Part shown: piece by piece, positions 1 to 11,167 of the stretch | How positions within the stretch are numbered: the first letter of the stretch is position 1 | Layout: every line of letters starts with the position of its first letter | DNA from: Botryococcus braunii | Taxonomy: Eukaryota; Chlorophyta; Trebouxiophyceae | Reading direction: 5' to 3' | Assembly: GCA_002005505.1 (NCBI GenBank) | Contig: KV908376.1 | Coordinates: 497,330 to 547,329, forward strand | DNA: 50,000 nucleotides | The notes under the pieces: generated by a model | What the model saw: only the letters and a program-made list of their open reading frames with translations | What the model was told of the DNA's origin: nothing | Databases searched by the model: none | Translations under genes and position numbers: made by a program

Positions 1-692
1 GGAAGGGTGACCTCAGTTGAAGCACCTGCATGTGGTACACGTTCCCGCCACCGTCCACCGCGCATCTCCGCAGTCGTTCCAAACACCACCCGTATCCGTC
101 GGGAAGACGCCCTACGGTCCCTAGACCAACCGCTCTCGCGAAAGCTCCTCGTTGAGCGTTGTTCATTCATGAGTTCTTAAAAGGGGCAATGGAAGGCTCG
201 GCTCCCGCAGTGTGGTGGGCGGCATGCTGGGTAACATGGTTTGCCACAGCAAATGATGTCCTCACATGTTTTATGCCTTCACGGCGAGTCCTCTGCTGTT
301 TCTTCGTTTGACAAACTGTCGCAGACGATCGACAAAGGTCCCAAATCCCGACTGCCACAATCCTTACATTACAGCGCTCCACCTCTCGCCCAAGGTCTCC
401 ACAATACCAAACCCAAGCCTTTAGGTGCCTAGACTATTCTAACACCTCTCTATCTTCCAATCTCTGCCCGCACAGCAACACCACCGGTGCGCTACTGCAC
501 GTGTAACGCCGTTACGCATCACGAGGTTCACCCGATCGTTGAACCCCTGTTACATCCTCCCCCTCCTACCTTGGACGTCCCGGCCAAGTAGGCAAGGAGA
601 CTAACCTAACCACCCAAGGCTTCAGGTTTTGGTGCTCTAGAGACCTAGAGTCGCGAGTCCGGCGTCCCCAGCCCCAGCCGGACCCCTTATCC

Positions 693-775
693 TGTCCCGT
701 CCTTACATGTCCAGTCCAGTCCGTACATGTCCAGTCCAGTCCGTATATGTCCGTACATGTCCAGTCCTGTCCGTG
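693..775. repeat. Short minisatellite with TGTCCAGTCC units
   Basis: The words TGTCCAGTCCAGTCCGTACA, TGTCCGTACA and TGTCCAGTCC recur head to tail about four times, with a unit near 20 bp. Weaker relatives of the unit (CTGTCC, AGTCCGGTCC) continue to about 925. No coding function is suggested. Confidence 0.75.
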
Positions 776-1627
776 CAACGAGTCCCGTCAAAGTAAAGTA
801 GTCCACTGGTCCTGTCCTTTACGCGAACCCGGGAACCGACACGCCAACTAGTCCGGTCCGTTCCCCTGGTCCCTTCCGCATCACGATACATCAGGGTAAA
901 CAAAAGTCGCGACACTCTACATATGTGTCCTGTCCAAGGTGAGCGGTTAGCATCGCACGCACCCGAGAGGGGCCATATGGGCCATGCATGCCCCTCACAC
1001 TCGTCCGTTCCCACGTCCGTTCCACTGCTGATGTCTACCCATACTGGAGTACCCCCAAGCTGCACTCTGGTTGCCACGTCCAGAGCTTCCCTCAAAAGGA
1101 GCACCAAGCTTGTAATTCACTTCGTTAAGGGGCCGCCCCGAGCCGGACTGGGGTTCCCAGGCCCGATCCGCTCGCACATTACACTCTCCCCCGCTATGTA
1201 ATTCACTTCGTATACTTTTTTCGAGTACTGGTATTAAATTGAAGCACGAATATGAGTGATTAGGAGTTGCTCTACCGTAGAGCAATTCGTGGACAAGGGT
1301 GGTGGCTGGAAATATTTACAGCCACTAGTGGACACTGGACCGGACCAGATGCAGGCGTCCACCTTTTTTTAATTAATTATAATTCATCGTTGAAATCGTC
1401 TCCCGCGCCGCATATTCCAGACTCGGCTTTTTGAGGTCGTGGTTGATCAGCCGTCATGATGCATCTGGGCATGCATTGGTTGGTTTACTTACAGGAAGGT
1501 GCCGAGCTGGGCACTTGGACTCGAAGGAAACCTGCGGGATGCCGTCAAGTTTTACACCATGGTGCCATGCCCTCTGCTGATAGACAGTTATCCCGTTGGA
1601 GAACAAGATGTCGTGATCAAGGCTTCT

Positions 1628-1645
1628 AGAACAAGATCTTGTTCT
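1628..1645. other. Perfect 18-bp palindrome
   Basis: AGAACAAGATCTTGTTCT equals its own reverse complement and is followed by another TTGTTCTTG. It could form a hairpin or be a dimeric protein-binding site in the LINE 3' region. No function can be assigned. Confidence 0.5.
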
Positions 1646-1827
1646 TGTTCTTGCAAGCAACGGCCAATATCTTGGCTACTGCGTGCAATGATTATTTGGA
1701 GATGTCATCAAGGAGGGGTGAAGTAAATTCTTTAATCACAGAAGGAAGGAAGGAAGATTACATCCAAAGACCAGCCACTAGGGCTGAAGAGGACGGCAGT
1801 ACAATGAATGACCCATATCTTAGCCAA

Positions 1828-4101
1828 CTAAGGTCGCACAGCACCTGGGAGGGTGAGGTATCTCTCCAATGCTCTAGTCACAAATTTGGCAACCCCTTCA
1901 AGGTCTTCTTGCCACATAAACGTCTGTACAGATCGACTCCTTTGTTGAAAGAGATGCATAAATTGTTGCCGTACATGTTGTACAGCCGGACAAGTGAACA
2001 ACAGATGATGTTCATCACCAACGAGCTCTAAGGAGCACCTCGTGCAAATTCTCTGGTCTCGAGGGATGCCTTGTTGTCTACCTTTATCAATAGGAAGGTC
2101 ATGACACCCTAATCTAAATCGCATAAAGGTCCGCAATGTACAATTAGGAAGGTGGAGTTTGAGCGCACTCTTACGCCGTGGCACATGAGTCGGACGTGCG
2201 AACCACCTTTGGTATCTGCAGAATAAGGCTCTTGGGGATGCACAAGTGCGAGGGGAGATGTCCAGGTCATCCCATATCATGTCACTTTTACGGTCTAACA
2301 GATCCTTTACCTGTGAAATGTCAATCTGCAAGGCTCTATCAAACCGCACATGGTCAGCTATATAGTATCCTAGTTTCTTAAGTTGTTGCATAAGGGTACC
2401 CGAAAACGTTTCTCGGCCTTCTACTATTGCCAACCTAATGTCATGCATGAGGACCTTGTAGTGTAATGAATCAGGTCTCATGGCCGCTATATTGTTCCAA
2501 AACCTGGCCATACGTAAGATCCAAGTTGACCACAAAGAAAATATGTTTAATTCACAATTGATTATTTCCTCAGGGATTGTCCGACGCACCCCCAAAATCT
2601 GAGCTAGGACCCGCTTGTGCGCATCCAATAGGGGTATACTACTAGGTTTTCCCGAAGACAATTGTCTGCCTTGAAAGCATCTGAATGCCCAGACTTCACA
2701 TCCATAGGAGATGAGGGGTGGTAGGCAAGCTAAGTACAGTTCTGTCATGAGCATCATTGACATGTTGCAACCGAGATTGCTATAAGCTCTAGTAAGGTCT
2801 TCCCATGCTATCCAGAACCTCTGCTCGAGGTTCTTAATGCCGGCTTGAAGGCCATTCTTGGCATGAATCTGTAATCCAAGGTATTTAACCTCCTGTACCG
2901 GACCAATTCTAACCCCTGCAACCTCTAGAGAGGTAGAGGGTGTCCGAGGGTCTGGATTTACTGAAAGGTATTGCGTCTTGGCCCCATTCAGGCGCATGTC
3001 CATACTCTTACACCATTCTTGAGTAGCATTCACCAACACATGTAGGTCCTCAACTGTAGGCGCGACGAGAACAAAATCGTCCGCAAAACCTAGCACTTGG
3101 ATACGTATTATATTTAAACGTGTGCCATCAGGTAGCTGAAGGCCAGCCGTGGGACAATGGTGTCGGGGGAGTCCATCCGACATAATTCCAAATAGTGTAG
3201 GGCTAATGGGGCACCCTTGAGGAACACCCGCACTTGATTTAAACAACCCCCCATGTTTGCCCTCAATCTTGATCGCCAAAACTGTACTGTCTATTACAGC
3301 TTGAGTAGCATAAAGAAAATCCCCTTGGATTCCCAACTGCTCCAAAATATGCCTTAACTTAAGACGCGATACCCTGTCATAAGCTTTAGAGAGGTCCAGG
3401 AATGCAAATTGCAGTGGAGTGATGCCCATTGCCCAATCTATGAGGTGTTGTATAACAAACAGTTGATGGGTGGTGGACATTTCAGGACGGAAGCCTGTTT
3501 GGCAATCAACACGCAAACGGTACTTCTCCAAGTAAGATACCAGACGCGAGTTCAACACGTTGGCATACAACCTCATAAGGGATTCGCCCACGGCAATGGG
3601 ACGATAATTTCCTGTGTTATACGCGTCCCCTTTCTTATATACCGGTGTCACCAAACATACATTTGACTCCGCCGGTATGGTACGTTGTCTAAGCGCCATA
3701 GTAAAAATGTCCGCAATGACATGACTTAACAGGTTTCGTGAGTAAGGATCCCCCGGGTGTGTAAGTGGCTGAGCATACCTAAACAACTCTGTAGGGTAAC
3801 CATCTTTCCCCGGGGATTTCCCATTGGCAAGTGCTCGGAGACCCAGTTCAATTTCCTCGACTGTGAAGGGAGCATTCAGCTCGTCGCACTGGTCGTGACC
3901 ATGATCTTCTGGGACTTGATGGGGAGGATATGCCCCAATAGGCAGACCATGCGCGGGCTCTTCAGTTCCAAGACCACTTGCAAGGGAATTTATATAAGAA
4001 TCCCAAGCTGACACATCTCGAAGGGGTTCAGGCAGTCTATCTCTTTCACGCCGAAGGGTTTTCCAAAACCTATGGGGGTTGAAATGCTTTTGGTGTACCA
4101 A
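1828..4101 (-). pseudogene. LINE ORF2, reverse transcriptase and C-terminal Cys/His region
   Basis: About 757 codons without a stop encode a LINE-type reverse transcriptase, which copies the element RNA at a nicked target. Visible motifs: the fingers region with VTPVYKKGD and NYRPIAV, the palm motif FLDLSKAYDRV with its catalytic Asp, the GVPQGCPISP motif, and FADD in VLGFADDFVLV as the catalytic Asp pair. The C-terminus has CTRC followed by a His and Cys (EHHLLFTCP), the Cys/His motif often seen at the end of plant LINE ORF2. The region is open from a TAA at 4123-4125 to its natural stop. The full ORF2 is broken upstream, so the copy is probably inactive. Confidence 0.93.
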
Positions 4102-4122
4102 TGTTTTTAGCTTTTGGGCCTG

Positions 4123-4542
4123 TTATGCCCTTTTCTTTTTCCTCACAATGGCATGGTACTTACGCTCTAACCTCCGGAACTCATCACCCCGCCATTTGGT
4201 TAACATTCCATACCTCCAGACTTCCCGTTTAAGGGCCCGGCATTCCTGGTCAAAAAAGGGTTGATGTTGACGCCGGTGTCCATTGTGGGGATATCTTTTG
4301 TATTGGTCATGCATTCCTGCTTTCTTTGCAGCATTTTTTATGAGTGCGTAGAGGCAATGAATGCTAGACTTAATGTCCCCATCTTCAACCGCTTTTTCAC
4401 ATTGGCTCATGAGGTTTAACTCATCAATCTGTAATGCTTGGACATATTGATCCCTTGCAAATTGGCACCAGCTAATTTGTGACAATGGGTGTCCCCCTTG
4501 ATCAGAAGAGGGACACGGTCTAGGATGAATAGGAATAGACAA
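4123..4542 (-). pseudogene. LINE ORF2, linker between endonuclease and RT
   Basis: This segment is in the same frame as the endonuclease fragment upstream and the reverse transcriptase downstream, separated from them by a TAG (4570-4572) and a TAA (4123-4125). It is rich in Lys and Arg and ends in a KKKRA tract. The codons between 4542 and 4570 continue the endonuclease fold with the SDHFPL motif (the conserved SDH of apurinic-type endonucleases), so the upstream TAG interrupts the endonuclease just before its catalytic His. It is part of one decayed ORF2, not a separate gene. Confidence 0.85.
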
Positions 4543-4569
4543 GGATGCACATAGTGGGAAATGGTCAGA

Positions 4570-5268
4570 CTATGACCTCTCACAATCAATGCCACTGTCT
4601 TCTAGGTGTGGGATAAGATTTGGGGATACAATGATATGGTCAAGTCGTGTTGCAGCTGATCTACGCGTACCGTGGTACGACACACCGGCTGGGATGTCTC
4701 CCCTGACACGGCCAGTGCAAATGTAAACGCCTAATTTGTGGACAGCACCAAGAAGTTGCCGCCCATGGGGATTGACCTTTGGGTCCCCTCCAGGGGCCAT
4801 GGGGGGAAGGGGACAAACTCTAGAATTAAGATCACCCCCTAGGAAAGCGTACCCTTCTACCTTTGCCTTACCGAGTGTTTTCTGGATTTCTTTCATTCTA
4901 TTAGACAAACTCAAAGATGATAGAAGGGGTGATCCAGAAGGGGGAATGTAAGTTGTTCCGATGGTTAGAGGTAGTCCACCACCCTTGAACTGAATCTTAG
5001 CCCACAACGATCCTTGTTTGGTGCAATAGGGGAGAATATGGTATTCATTGCTATATCGAATACCAAGCAATAAGCCTTCCCCTGCCCTCCCTGAGTGTGA
5101 TGCAGGGTGAAAGAATAGCTTGAAGGGGGCCCAGAGGTCTCTTTCGATCATTTGTCTTCTAGTCTCACTGAGCATGATAATGTCAAAGGTGTGAAGGTAC
5201 TCTAAGAGGCCTCGAGATAACAGTTTTTCAGTGCTAAGGCCCTTTATGTTCCAAACTATACATCTCAA
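4570..5268 (-). pseudogene. LINE ORF2, apurinic-type endonuclease domain
   Basis: The N-terminal part of ORF2 is an exonuclease-endonuclease-phosphatase fold that nicks the target DNA. Visible landmarks are WNIKGL near the start (the conserved Asn), LSETR (catalytic Glu), GGDLNSRV (Asp and Asn of the active site) and LDHIIVSP near the end. The frame is closed by a TAG at 4570-4572, right before the SDHFPL motif that completes the fold in the same frame. No ATG starts the domain. A TAG at 5290-5292 lies 21 codons upstream and separates it from ORF1 in the same frame. Confidence 0.92.
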
Positions 5269-5289
5269 CCTCAGGTGGCTAGATATTTC

Positions 5290-6149
5290 CTATTGAGGGG
5301 TTGAGGGGTTGGGACCCAGGTCACCTCCCTCGAGGGTGGGAGGAGTCATAAGCTCTTCAAGCTCTGGCTCGCGTTGAATGGCGATACGCTTGCCATCGGT
5401 GGCCCCCGGGACATGGCGGGGAGTCGTCCTCTGCTGGGGTGGCATCCAATCCATGCCTTCAGCTGTGGCTGCATCCTCTCGTTGTACTTCGCTTACGGTG
5501 TAGGGCATTGTGGCTTGGACGCCAGGGGCTCGGTCAGCGTGGGCGGCAGCCGGCCTGCCCCCAGGCACTTGTCGGGGACGTGCGCCCAGGGTCCCCCCGG
5601 CTGGGGCAGCTCCCGTACGAGCCCCGGGCGCGTTTTGGCGGGTGCTATGTGTCGCCGTAGGTGTGGCGTTCCCTCTGCTCATTGCAGAGGCCCTCCGAGA
5701 CTCAAGCACTGTGCGCGGTCTGCCATTGACAATTGTCTTCCAGGCGTTGGGCTTGGGATCCAGGTGTGCTGGCTGGATTTCGTTGGAATAGTCCCTCATG
5801 GGTGGGGCCGGCCCATGAGGTTGACTGCTGGTCGGAGGAGTTGGTGCTACCCGGGGCTCTTGGGAAGCCCGGGCAGGAGGTGGGCCAGGAGGAGCTCCTC
5901 CTGGGACCCACTGATTGACTCTCCCATCTGCTCCGCGGAAGCAGAGGGTTCCTCCACGCCACAGCACTGGATAGCCTAGGGCTTTCAAGGCCTGGAAGTT
6001 GGGCAGAAGGCGCCGGCGCGCTTCTTGTTGGCTCGGGGTGAGGTCCTCTGCAAGAGAGAGGGAATCACAGATCATAATCCCAATGTGTGTTTGCGCAAAT
6101 ACACCCATTTGGAGGCTGCATCTTGCAAAATCAGCACGATGGTCAGAAT
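5290..6149 (-). pseudogene. LINE ORF1, C-terminal part, cut by gypsy D
   Basis: The segment resembles the end of plant LINE ORF1 proteins, which bind the element RNA: a block around AEDLTPSQQEARRRLLP followed by a short strand-rich stretch (YPVLWRGGTLCFRG). A Pro/Ala/Arg-rich tail of about 200 residues follows. The 5' part is lost: codons above 6149 belong to the inserted LTR. The frame re-opens at 41647 in the correct phase for about 17 codons (to 41697) before a stop. ORF1 and ORF2 share a frame, separated by a TAG. Confidence 0.75.
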
Positions 6150-6410
6150 TGTAGCATTTCCTAGGGCATAATGCTCTAGTATGGTCCTTGGCATTGCTCT
6201 TTGACTTGCCATGTGATCTGGATTCGCAGTACAACCTCGCTCAAGTAGTTCGCTCGGTTGCCCGACTACGCGTCTGTGGCAGTACAGTATAATTCAATCC
6301 ACCCTGGGTTTAAGAGTACGCTTGCGAATCAATCATGTAACACTCTTTCGTTGCACACCACGAACGTCTCACTGTCTCATAAAAACCTCTTCCGCTTAGT
6401 TAACGCTACA
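6150..6410 (+). repeat. 5' LTR of gypsy D (261 bp)
   Basis: It begins TG, ends CA, and appears identical over all 261 bp to the copy at 41381-41641. It should contain the promoter and R region of D. The left flank ends AGAAT, repeated after the right LTR. Confidence 0.95.
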
Positions 6411-6411
6411 G

Positions 6412-6424
6412 TGGTATCGGCGAC
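6412..6424 (+). other. Candidate primer-binding site of gypsy D
   Basis: TGGTATCGGCGAC lies one base after the 5' LTR. The first seven bases, TGGTATC, equal the usual initiator tRNA-Met primer site of plant LTR elements; the next bases differ. Element B has TGGTATCGGCC at the same place, so both probably prime from the same tRNA. Confidence 0.6.
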
Positions 6425-6480
6425 AAGGATTAGTTCCTTGTCGTTCGTTCGTGGTGCGTTTCTTTTCCTTTCGGATTGTG

Positions 6481-7038
6481 ATGTCTCGGCATCCTCGTTC
6501 GGGTTCAAGGGCTCGTGCACCTAGTCCTGGCATCGCAGAGCCAGATCCATCCATAGATCTTCTTGATTATGTATATGTAGATCGTTCATGGGTAGATCCT
6601 CGTTGTATGCTTAGGCGTTTGGTAGATATCGATGCCCTGCTCGAAGGAGCCGTTGCATTGGGATCTAGTGTTCCGTCGCATTCCCCTCCAGTTGATACCA
6701 CTCAGAGCATTTCAGAGGGACTTGAGATGTTAATTCAGTGCTCTCTCGCGCAACCTGCACCTGTGGTCGTGCCGCAGCCCATACCAACGGCAACTCCGGC
6801 ATCGGCTACAGCCTCGTCAGGTTCAGGGAAGCCCTCGCTCAAGTTGCCAGACCCATCTGTATTCGAGGGAGATCCAATGAAGTTGGATCCTTGGCTTATG
6901 CAGACTGAAATGTGTTTGGGGACCTACGATGTAGGCTTGGCATCCGCTCGGTCCGTGGAGGTGGCTACGACGTTCTTCCGTTGCTTCCAATTACACCTTG
7001 AGTTGAGGAAGCACTTTCAAAAATCAAATAAAACTTGA
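6481..7038 (+). pseudogene. Gypsy D gag, N-terminal remnant
   Basis: An ATG at 6481 opens about 185 codons. The first part is anonymous and Pro/Ser-rich. The later part has LKLPDPSVFEGDPMKLDPWLMQTE, the usual entry to a Ty3 gag capsid domain (a path over 20 residues long, abbreviated here by its ends LKLPD and MQTE). It then runs out at VEVATTFFRC, where the capsid core should begin, and no capsid or CCHC zinc knuckle follows. The most likely cause is an internal deletion near 6990-7090. The protein cannot form a complete Gag; mobility would need Gag from another element. Confidence 0.75.
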
Positions 7039-7084
7039 TTTGTTGGACTTCTTTGGTAATACAGCAGTGTGAGGCCTGTTTAAG

Positions 7085-7803
7085 ATGTCTGCCAACTGTT
7101 CAGTGACCCAGTATGGGATTCCTGTTTTGTATGGGCTTGGTAATCTGCAGGATTTCTTTCACAGTTGTTGCCATTCTTTCATGTCCCACATTGTGGATGG
7201 GCATGGTTTGTGTAGAGAGTTTCAGACATCCCCCCATGCCAGTGACTTGATCAATCCTGTGTGGATGTATAAGAGAGATGCAGCTCCTCACCTTCTTTCT
7301 AGTGATGCTCATGTTGTCTTGTTTGTTGATGGTAGTAACAGGGAGTGTACTGTTAGCCAGCTTGTGTCACAGCTACTGCCAGGTACTAGATTGACTGTGC
7401 TCTCTTGCCTGAGCCACTGTGAACAGGTGCTGGAAGGGACTACACAACAACAATCTCATGATGTATTGCTCTCGGCTTCTGTTTTGGATGCACTGGGTCT
7501 TACTTCCACCTTTAAGAGCTCACCCCACTGCAGTTCCCATACAGGCTTGCCCTTATATCGTTACCTGGTCCAGACTGGTTGTCTCAGTGTGAAGGAGAAA
7601 CCCCTGCCCGCAACTTCTTTTGACTCTTTTGTTCAGCTTGACAGTAGACACATTGTGAATGGTCTTGATCTTTCCTCCACTTGCATAGAGTTTGAGGGAA
7701 TTCTTGCTAGTAGACATGTCAGGATTTTGTTGGACAGTGGAGCCTCTGCAGATTTTATTGATGATAAACTTGTGCAGGAGCTTGCCCTTCCCACTGTGCC
7801 TTT
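7085..7803 (+). pseudogene. Gypsy D pre-protease region and aspartic protease start, cut by copia C
   Basis: About 240 codons encode an unrecognised Cys/His/Ser-rich region, then the start of a retroviral-type aspartic protease: ILLDSGASADFID with the catalytic DSG. The protease matures the polyprotein. The frame is broken at 7803 by insertion of copia C. Joined at the duplicated CCTTT to 31635 onwards it continues in phase into the second half of the protease (VLGKPWL). The apparent stop just past 7804 lies inside the C LTR. Confidence 0.85.
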
Positions 7804-8497
7804 TGTTGAGTTCTGAACATTATTATTGAATGCCTTGTGCTTTAAGTGATCTTCATGTGTGCACTATTAGGATATGGGTCCATTGAGAACATAAGGTACC
7901 TTGAGACACGGCAGATTCTGGACGTTTTCGAACATAAGGTACAATCCTATCTAGATCACACGTTTGTCGGATGAACTCTTAAGGCTGCCCCACCGGAGTG
8001 AATACCAACTGGTTGTGAAAGATGCTGGGCATTACCAGATGCTAGTCTTGTCCAACAGTTGTGTGTGACACTCAGCAGACAGTCGTACGGACTGTAGCTG
8101 GAGTAACTTCGTCTATTGACGACCTGTCTGCTTTGTACAGGTACGGTGCGGCAGTGTGTGTTGTATCATTGTTGCTATTGTGAGAGTGAACAAGCTTAGT
8201 GTACCCTGTAGTCACTCAAACAGACAAGGGACAGTGACTTCAGGGAGTATAGGCATGTACTTGAACGTAGCCGTCTAGAGCCTTATCTAGTGATTGCTTG
8301 ATCGGTGCTTGTGTACAAGATAATGATGTAACGGAACTGGTTGTGAAAGATGCTGGGCATTACCAGATGCTAGTCTTGTCCAACAGTTGTGTGTGACACT
8401 CAGCAGACAGTCGTACGGATTGTAGCTGGAGTAACTTCGTCTATTGACGACCTGTCTGCTTTGTACAGGGAAAGCCGATTGCCCATAACATTTTACA
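7804..8497 (+). repeat. 5' LTR of copia C (694 bp)
   Basis: It starts TG and ends CA and matches 30941-31634 except for about three substitutions seen by eye: T/A in the GGTACAA word near 7944, G/C in ACGTTTGTCGG near 7967, and T/C in TACGGATTG near 8420. It contains a 135-bp direct duplication (8007-8141 and 8335-8469). Confidence 0.95.
8007..8469 (+). repeat. 135-bp direct duplication inside the copia C LTR
   Basis: The block from AACTGGTTGTG to TTTGTACAGG occurs at 8007-8141 and 8335-8469 with at most one difference, separated by 193 bp. The same pair is in the 3' LTR (31144-31278 and 31472-31606). Duplicated LTR blocks often carry enhancer or polyadenylation signals, but none is identified here. 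Confidence 0.9.
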
Positions 8498-8511
8498 GGT
8501 TATGGGCCCAC
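8498..8511 (+). other. Primer-binding site of copia C, internal initiator tRNA-Met type
   Basis: GGTTATGGGCCCAC follows the 5' LTR directly. It is complementary to the anticodon arm of eukaryotic initiator tRNA-Met (GTGGGCCCATAACC as I remember the plant form), not to a tRNA 3' end. Priming by a tRNA-Met half molecule is known for Drosophila copia, so the family context supports this. Confidence 0.8.
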
Positions 8512-8887
8512 GCCCTTCCAGCTGAGCCAAGTAAAAGCAGGAGTGAAGGTCATCTACGGATGGGTCAGACGTAAGCGTCAACAAAGGAGCTCGAGCATGG
8601 CGCAGCGGCGCAAGGGAACTCGAGTGTACCAGGACCATTATCTTACTCACAGTTTACCTTTCTGGGAAATTCATAATTGAAGTGTTAGCTGTGCTTTATC
8701 ATTCATCGACGTTGTCTAGAAGCACTGAGTGAGTCGGGCCGGACTCCGGCGCAAACTTCTGAGGGGAACATATCTGCTACTACTGTGCAAGACTAGCTGG
8801 TAAATTTCCATGACATGGAGGGAATTGTAGGGTATTGCTGCATTCCAGAAGTTTATGAGTAAGTTTGGCTGGTGAAGTGATAATAGT
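8498..8887 (+). other. Leader of copia C
   Basis: About 390 bp between the primer site and the gag ATG at 8888. No ORF or repeat was recognised. It should hold packaging signals of the element. Confidence 0.6.
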
Positions 8888-11167
8888 ATGACAAAAAGGG
8901 GCAAAGAAAAGGAAAGTAGCAGTGAAACAGCAATGTCTCAACATGGAGAAGTCAGTGGGGTCACTCCAGGGCAGTCTATGACCGGGACACAATCAGCCAC
9001 TGCAGAACCAAAGGTGGAGATTGACAAGGCAGCCTACATCCCCAATACCTCTAATCCAAAGATGACCGTCATGCTTGATGATGGAGGGCGCAATTTTGAA
9101 TTTTGGTATGAAGCTTTGGAGGCGTGCGCAAACACCAAGGGGGTCAGAGCAGCTTTGGAGAGGCCAATGCCAGGGTCGGTGGAGAACTCAGCCATCAAGC
9201 AGTGGCTGATCCCGTCAGTTCCAGTCATCTGGCATTCTCAGATCTCATGCCACAAAGCAGCGTTCGACTTCATCACGTGGGTGAAGAACAGTCACACTGG
9301 AGGGAGCAACCAAGACATCAACCTTGAGTGGTACAAGGAAATGGAGCAGGGCATTAAGACAGGGGAGACACTCAAGGTCTACCTCTACAGAATGATGGAT
9401 CTGGCTACAAGTCTCAGAAACAACGCGTTCATCCTCTTGGACCACAATGTTGGGGAGCTGATGGTGAAGGGCCTCCCTCCTGTGCTGAGGCTCGAGTCCC
9501 TGGAGGTTATGGCAACCGACAAGCCGCCATTGGAGCTGATTCAAAGAATCCTGCGCGCCGTAGCCAGCCGTGGGTACAAGGACCCACCTGCAGAGGGAAC
9601 ACCTCAGGCCATGGCAGCTGCAGCAGTGGCTGGTCCCTCTTGGGGGGTAGCTAGAGCGTCATCAAGCGCTGGAGCTGCACCAGGAGTGGGAGCAGTACCG
9701 GGAGTTGGAGCAGCACTACCAGCAAACGAACAGCCTCCCGCTGGCCCCTCTGCAACTACTTTTGGTGGCAGGGGGCGTGGACCTGGCAGGGCAAGAAGGC
9801 CCAGAGAGGAGCTTACATGCCACTTCTGCAAGGCAAAGGGCCACTTCATGACTGACTGCGGACCGCTCAGGCAGCTGTTGGCTCTGCATCAAAACATGCA
9901 AGCGGCAAGCGTTGGGCCTGCAGCTTACTGGGGCCAGGGAGGCCCACAGTCGTCTCCTCAAGCCTGGTGGGACCATGGATCTGGCGGGGGTGGCCCGCCT
10001 TCATCCGCTTCCAGCCCTGGACCACCTTCAGCATATAACTATCCAACAAGTCAACACACGTTTCCGGGGTGGCATTTACCACCTCCACCCCCTCCTTCTG
10101 GTGAGGCGATGTTTATCTCTCTCAATGTGCTTGACCCAACTTCGCATGGAGCTAGCAGCACATCTTGGTTAATAGATAGTGGTGCCTCTGTGCATATAGT
10201 CAATGATCTCTCATTGCTCCATAATCCAGTTATGCATGGACAGCCTCTTCCTCTGCACTTGGCAACCTCAGACGCCAAGGGAGTAATCATTGCATCTGGG
10301 TCTGTATGCCTTGTGAATGCAAGGCACGAAGTATTCTGGCTGCACAATGTGCAGTGTGTTCCTTCTGCGCATACCAACCTCATTTCAGTCACTGGTGCAA
10401 TTCAGGATGGAGCATCTTTCCTGACTGACACTGCAGGTGGTTACACAGCCATGAAGGGACCTGAAGGGTGGTGTGGAGATATCACCCGCGCACGAGGTCT
10501 GTTTTTTTTGGAGTTTGTTAGTCCTGTCAGAGGGCAGCAAGTTGGCTGCAGACATATTGATCACATGGCTGTGGCGTCTCATCTTAGGAAAGGACACGTG
10601 TGTAGCGAGAGATCTCTGTGGCATGCTAGGTTAGGTCATCCTGGTGCCAGCAGCATGCAGAGGTTCTCCAAGGAAGATCTGGTTACAGGAATCAATATCT
10701 CCCTTGCTCCCTGCTCTGAATGCCCCAAACACTGTGAATCGTGTATACAAGGGAAACACTCCAGACCTCCTTTCCCTGTATCTTCCAGGCCTGCACATAA
10801 CCCACTCGATAGAGTCCATGTGGATACTGTGGGTCCCATATCACCTCCTGCCATCACAGGTGAACGATATTGGGTCACTGTAGTGGATGAAAGTTCACAC
10901 CAAGTTGCCTCCCTGCCTGTGAAGTCAAAGGATTGCATCCCAAAGGCTGTGATAGACCCGCTCCGTTTTTGGCAGACCCAACGAGGCACGGTTGTGAAGT
11001 GTGTGAGGACTGACAGGGGTTCAGAGTTCCTGAACCAGCAATTCAAAGAGTTTTGTGCTCAGCAGGGCACTAAGATGGAGTCCTCAGCGCCCTACACGCC
11101 TCAGCAGAATGGTGGGTGCGTCCCATGTGCACATTCCCAGTGGCCAAAGGTCTGTTTTTGGGCCTAA
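8888..11167 (+). pseudogene. Copia C gag-protease-integrase (integrase broken)
   Basis: The ATG at 8888 starts a Gag with a copia-type capsid region. An Ala/Gly/Pro-rich linker follows, then a zinc knuckle CHFCKAKGHFMTDC (CX2CX4HX4C, near residue 315) for RNA binding. The aspartic protease is SWLIDSGASVHIV (DSG, near residue 430). Next come the pre-integrase Cys/His region (WHARLGHPG, CESCIQGK) and the integrase core with two catalytic Asp residues (HVDTVGP and RTDRGSEF). After PYTPQQNG, where the third catalytic residue normally follows in VAER, about 90 residues are missing and the frame shifts, ending at 11165-11167. The copy cannot make an active integrase. Confidence 0.93.

Larger units (their letters stand above)
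1..1827. other. No recognisable gene; left flank and probable LINE 3' UTR
   Basis: Only short open frames without family resemblance are present. The stretch next to 1828 lies downstream of the minus-strand LINE ORF2, so part of it should be the LINE 3' UTR. I could not fix the LINE 3' end: a short T run near 1364-1371 would be a poly-A tail on the minus strand, but it is weak, and no target-site duplication was found. Confidence 0.5.
1828..6149 (-). mobile_element. LINE (non-LTR) retrotransposon, main part
   Basis: Reading right to left it carries an ORF1 C-terminal region, an endonuclease domain, a reverse transcriptase and a C-terminal Cys/His motif. That is the standard two-ORF LINE order. 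It is interrupted at 6149/6150 by gypsy element D, which duplicated AGAAT; the LINE resumes at 41642. ORF1 and ORF2 lie in the same minus-strand frame over more than 4 kb and are broken only by three stop codons. It is the oldest layer of the nest. The 3' end and LINE target-site duplication could not be located. Confidence 0.9.
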
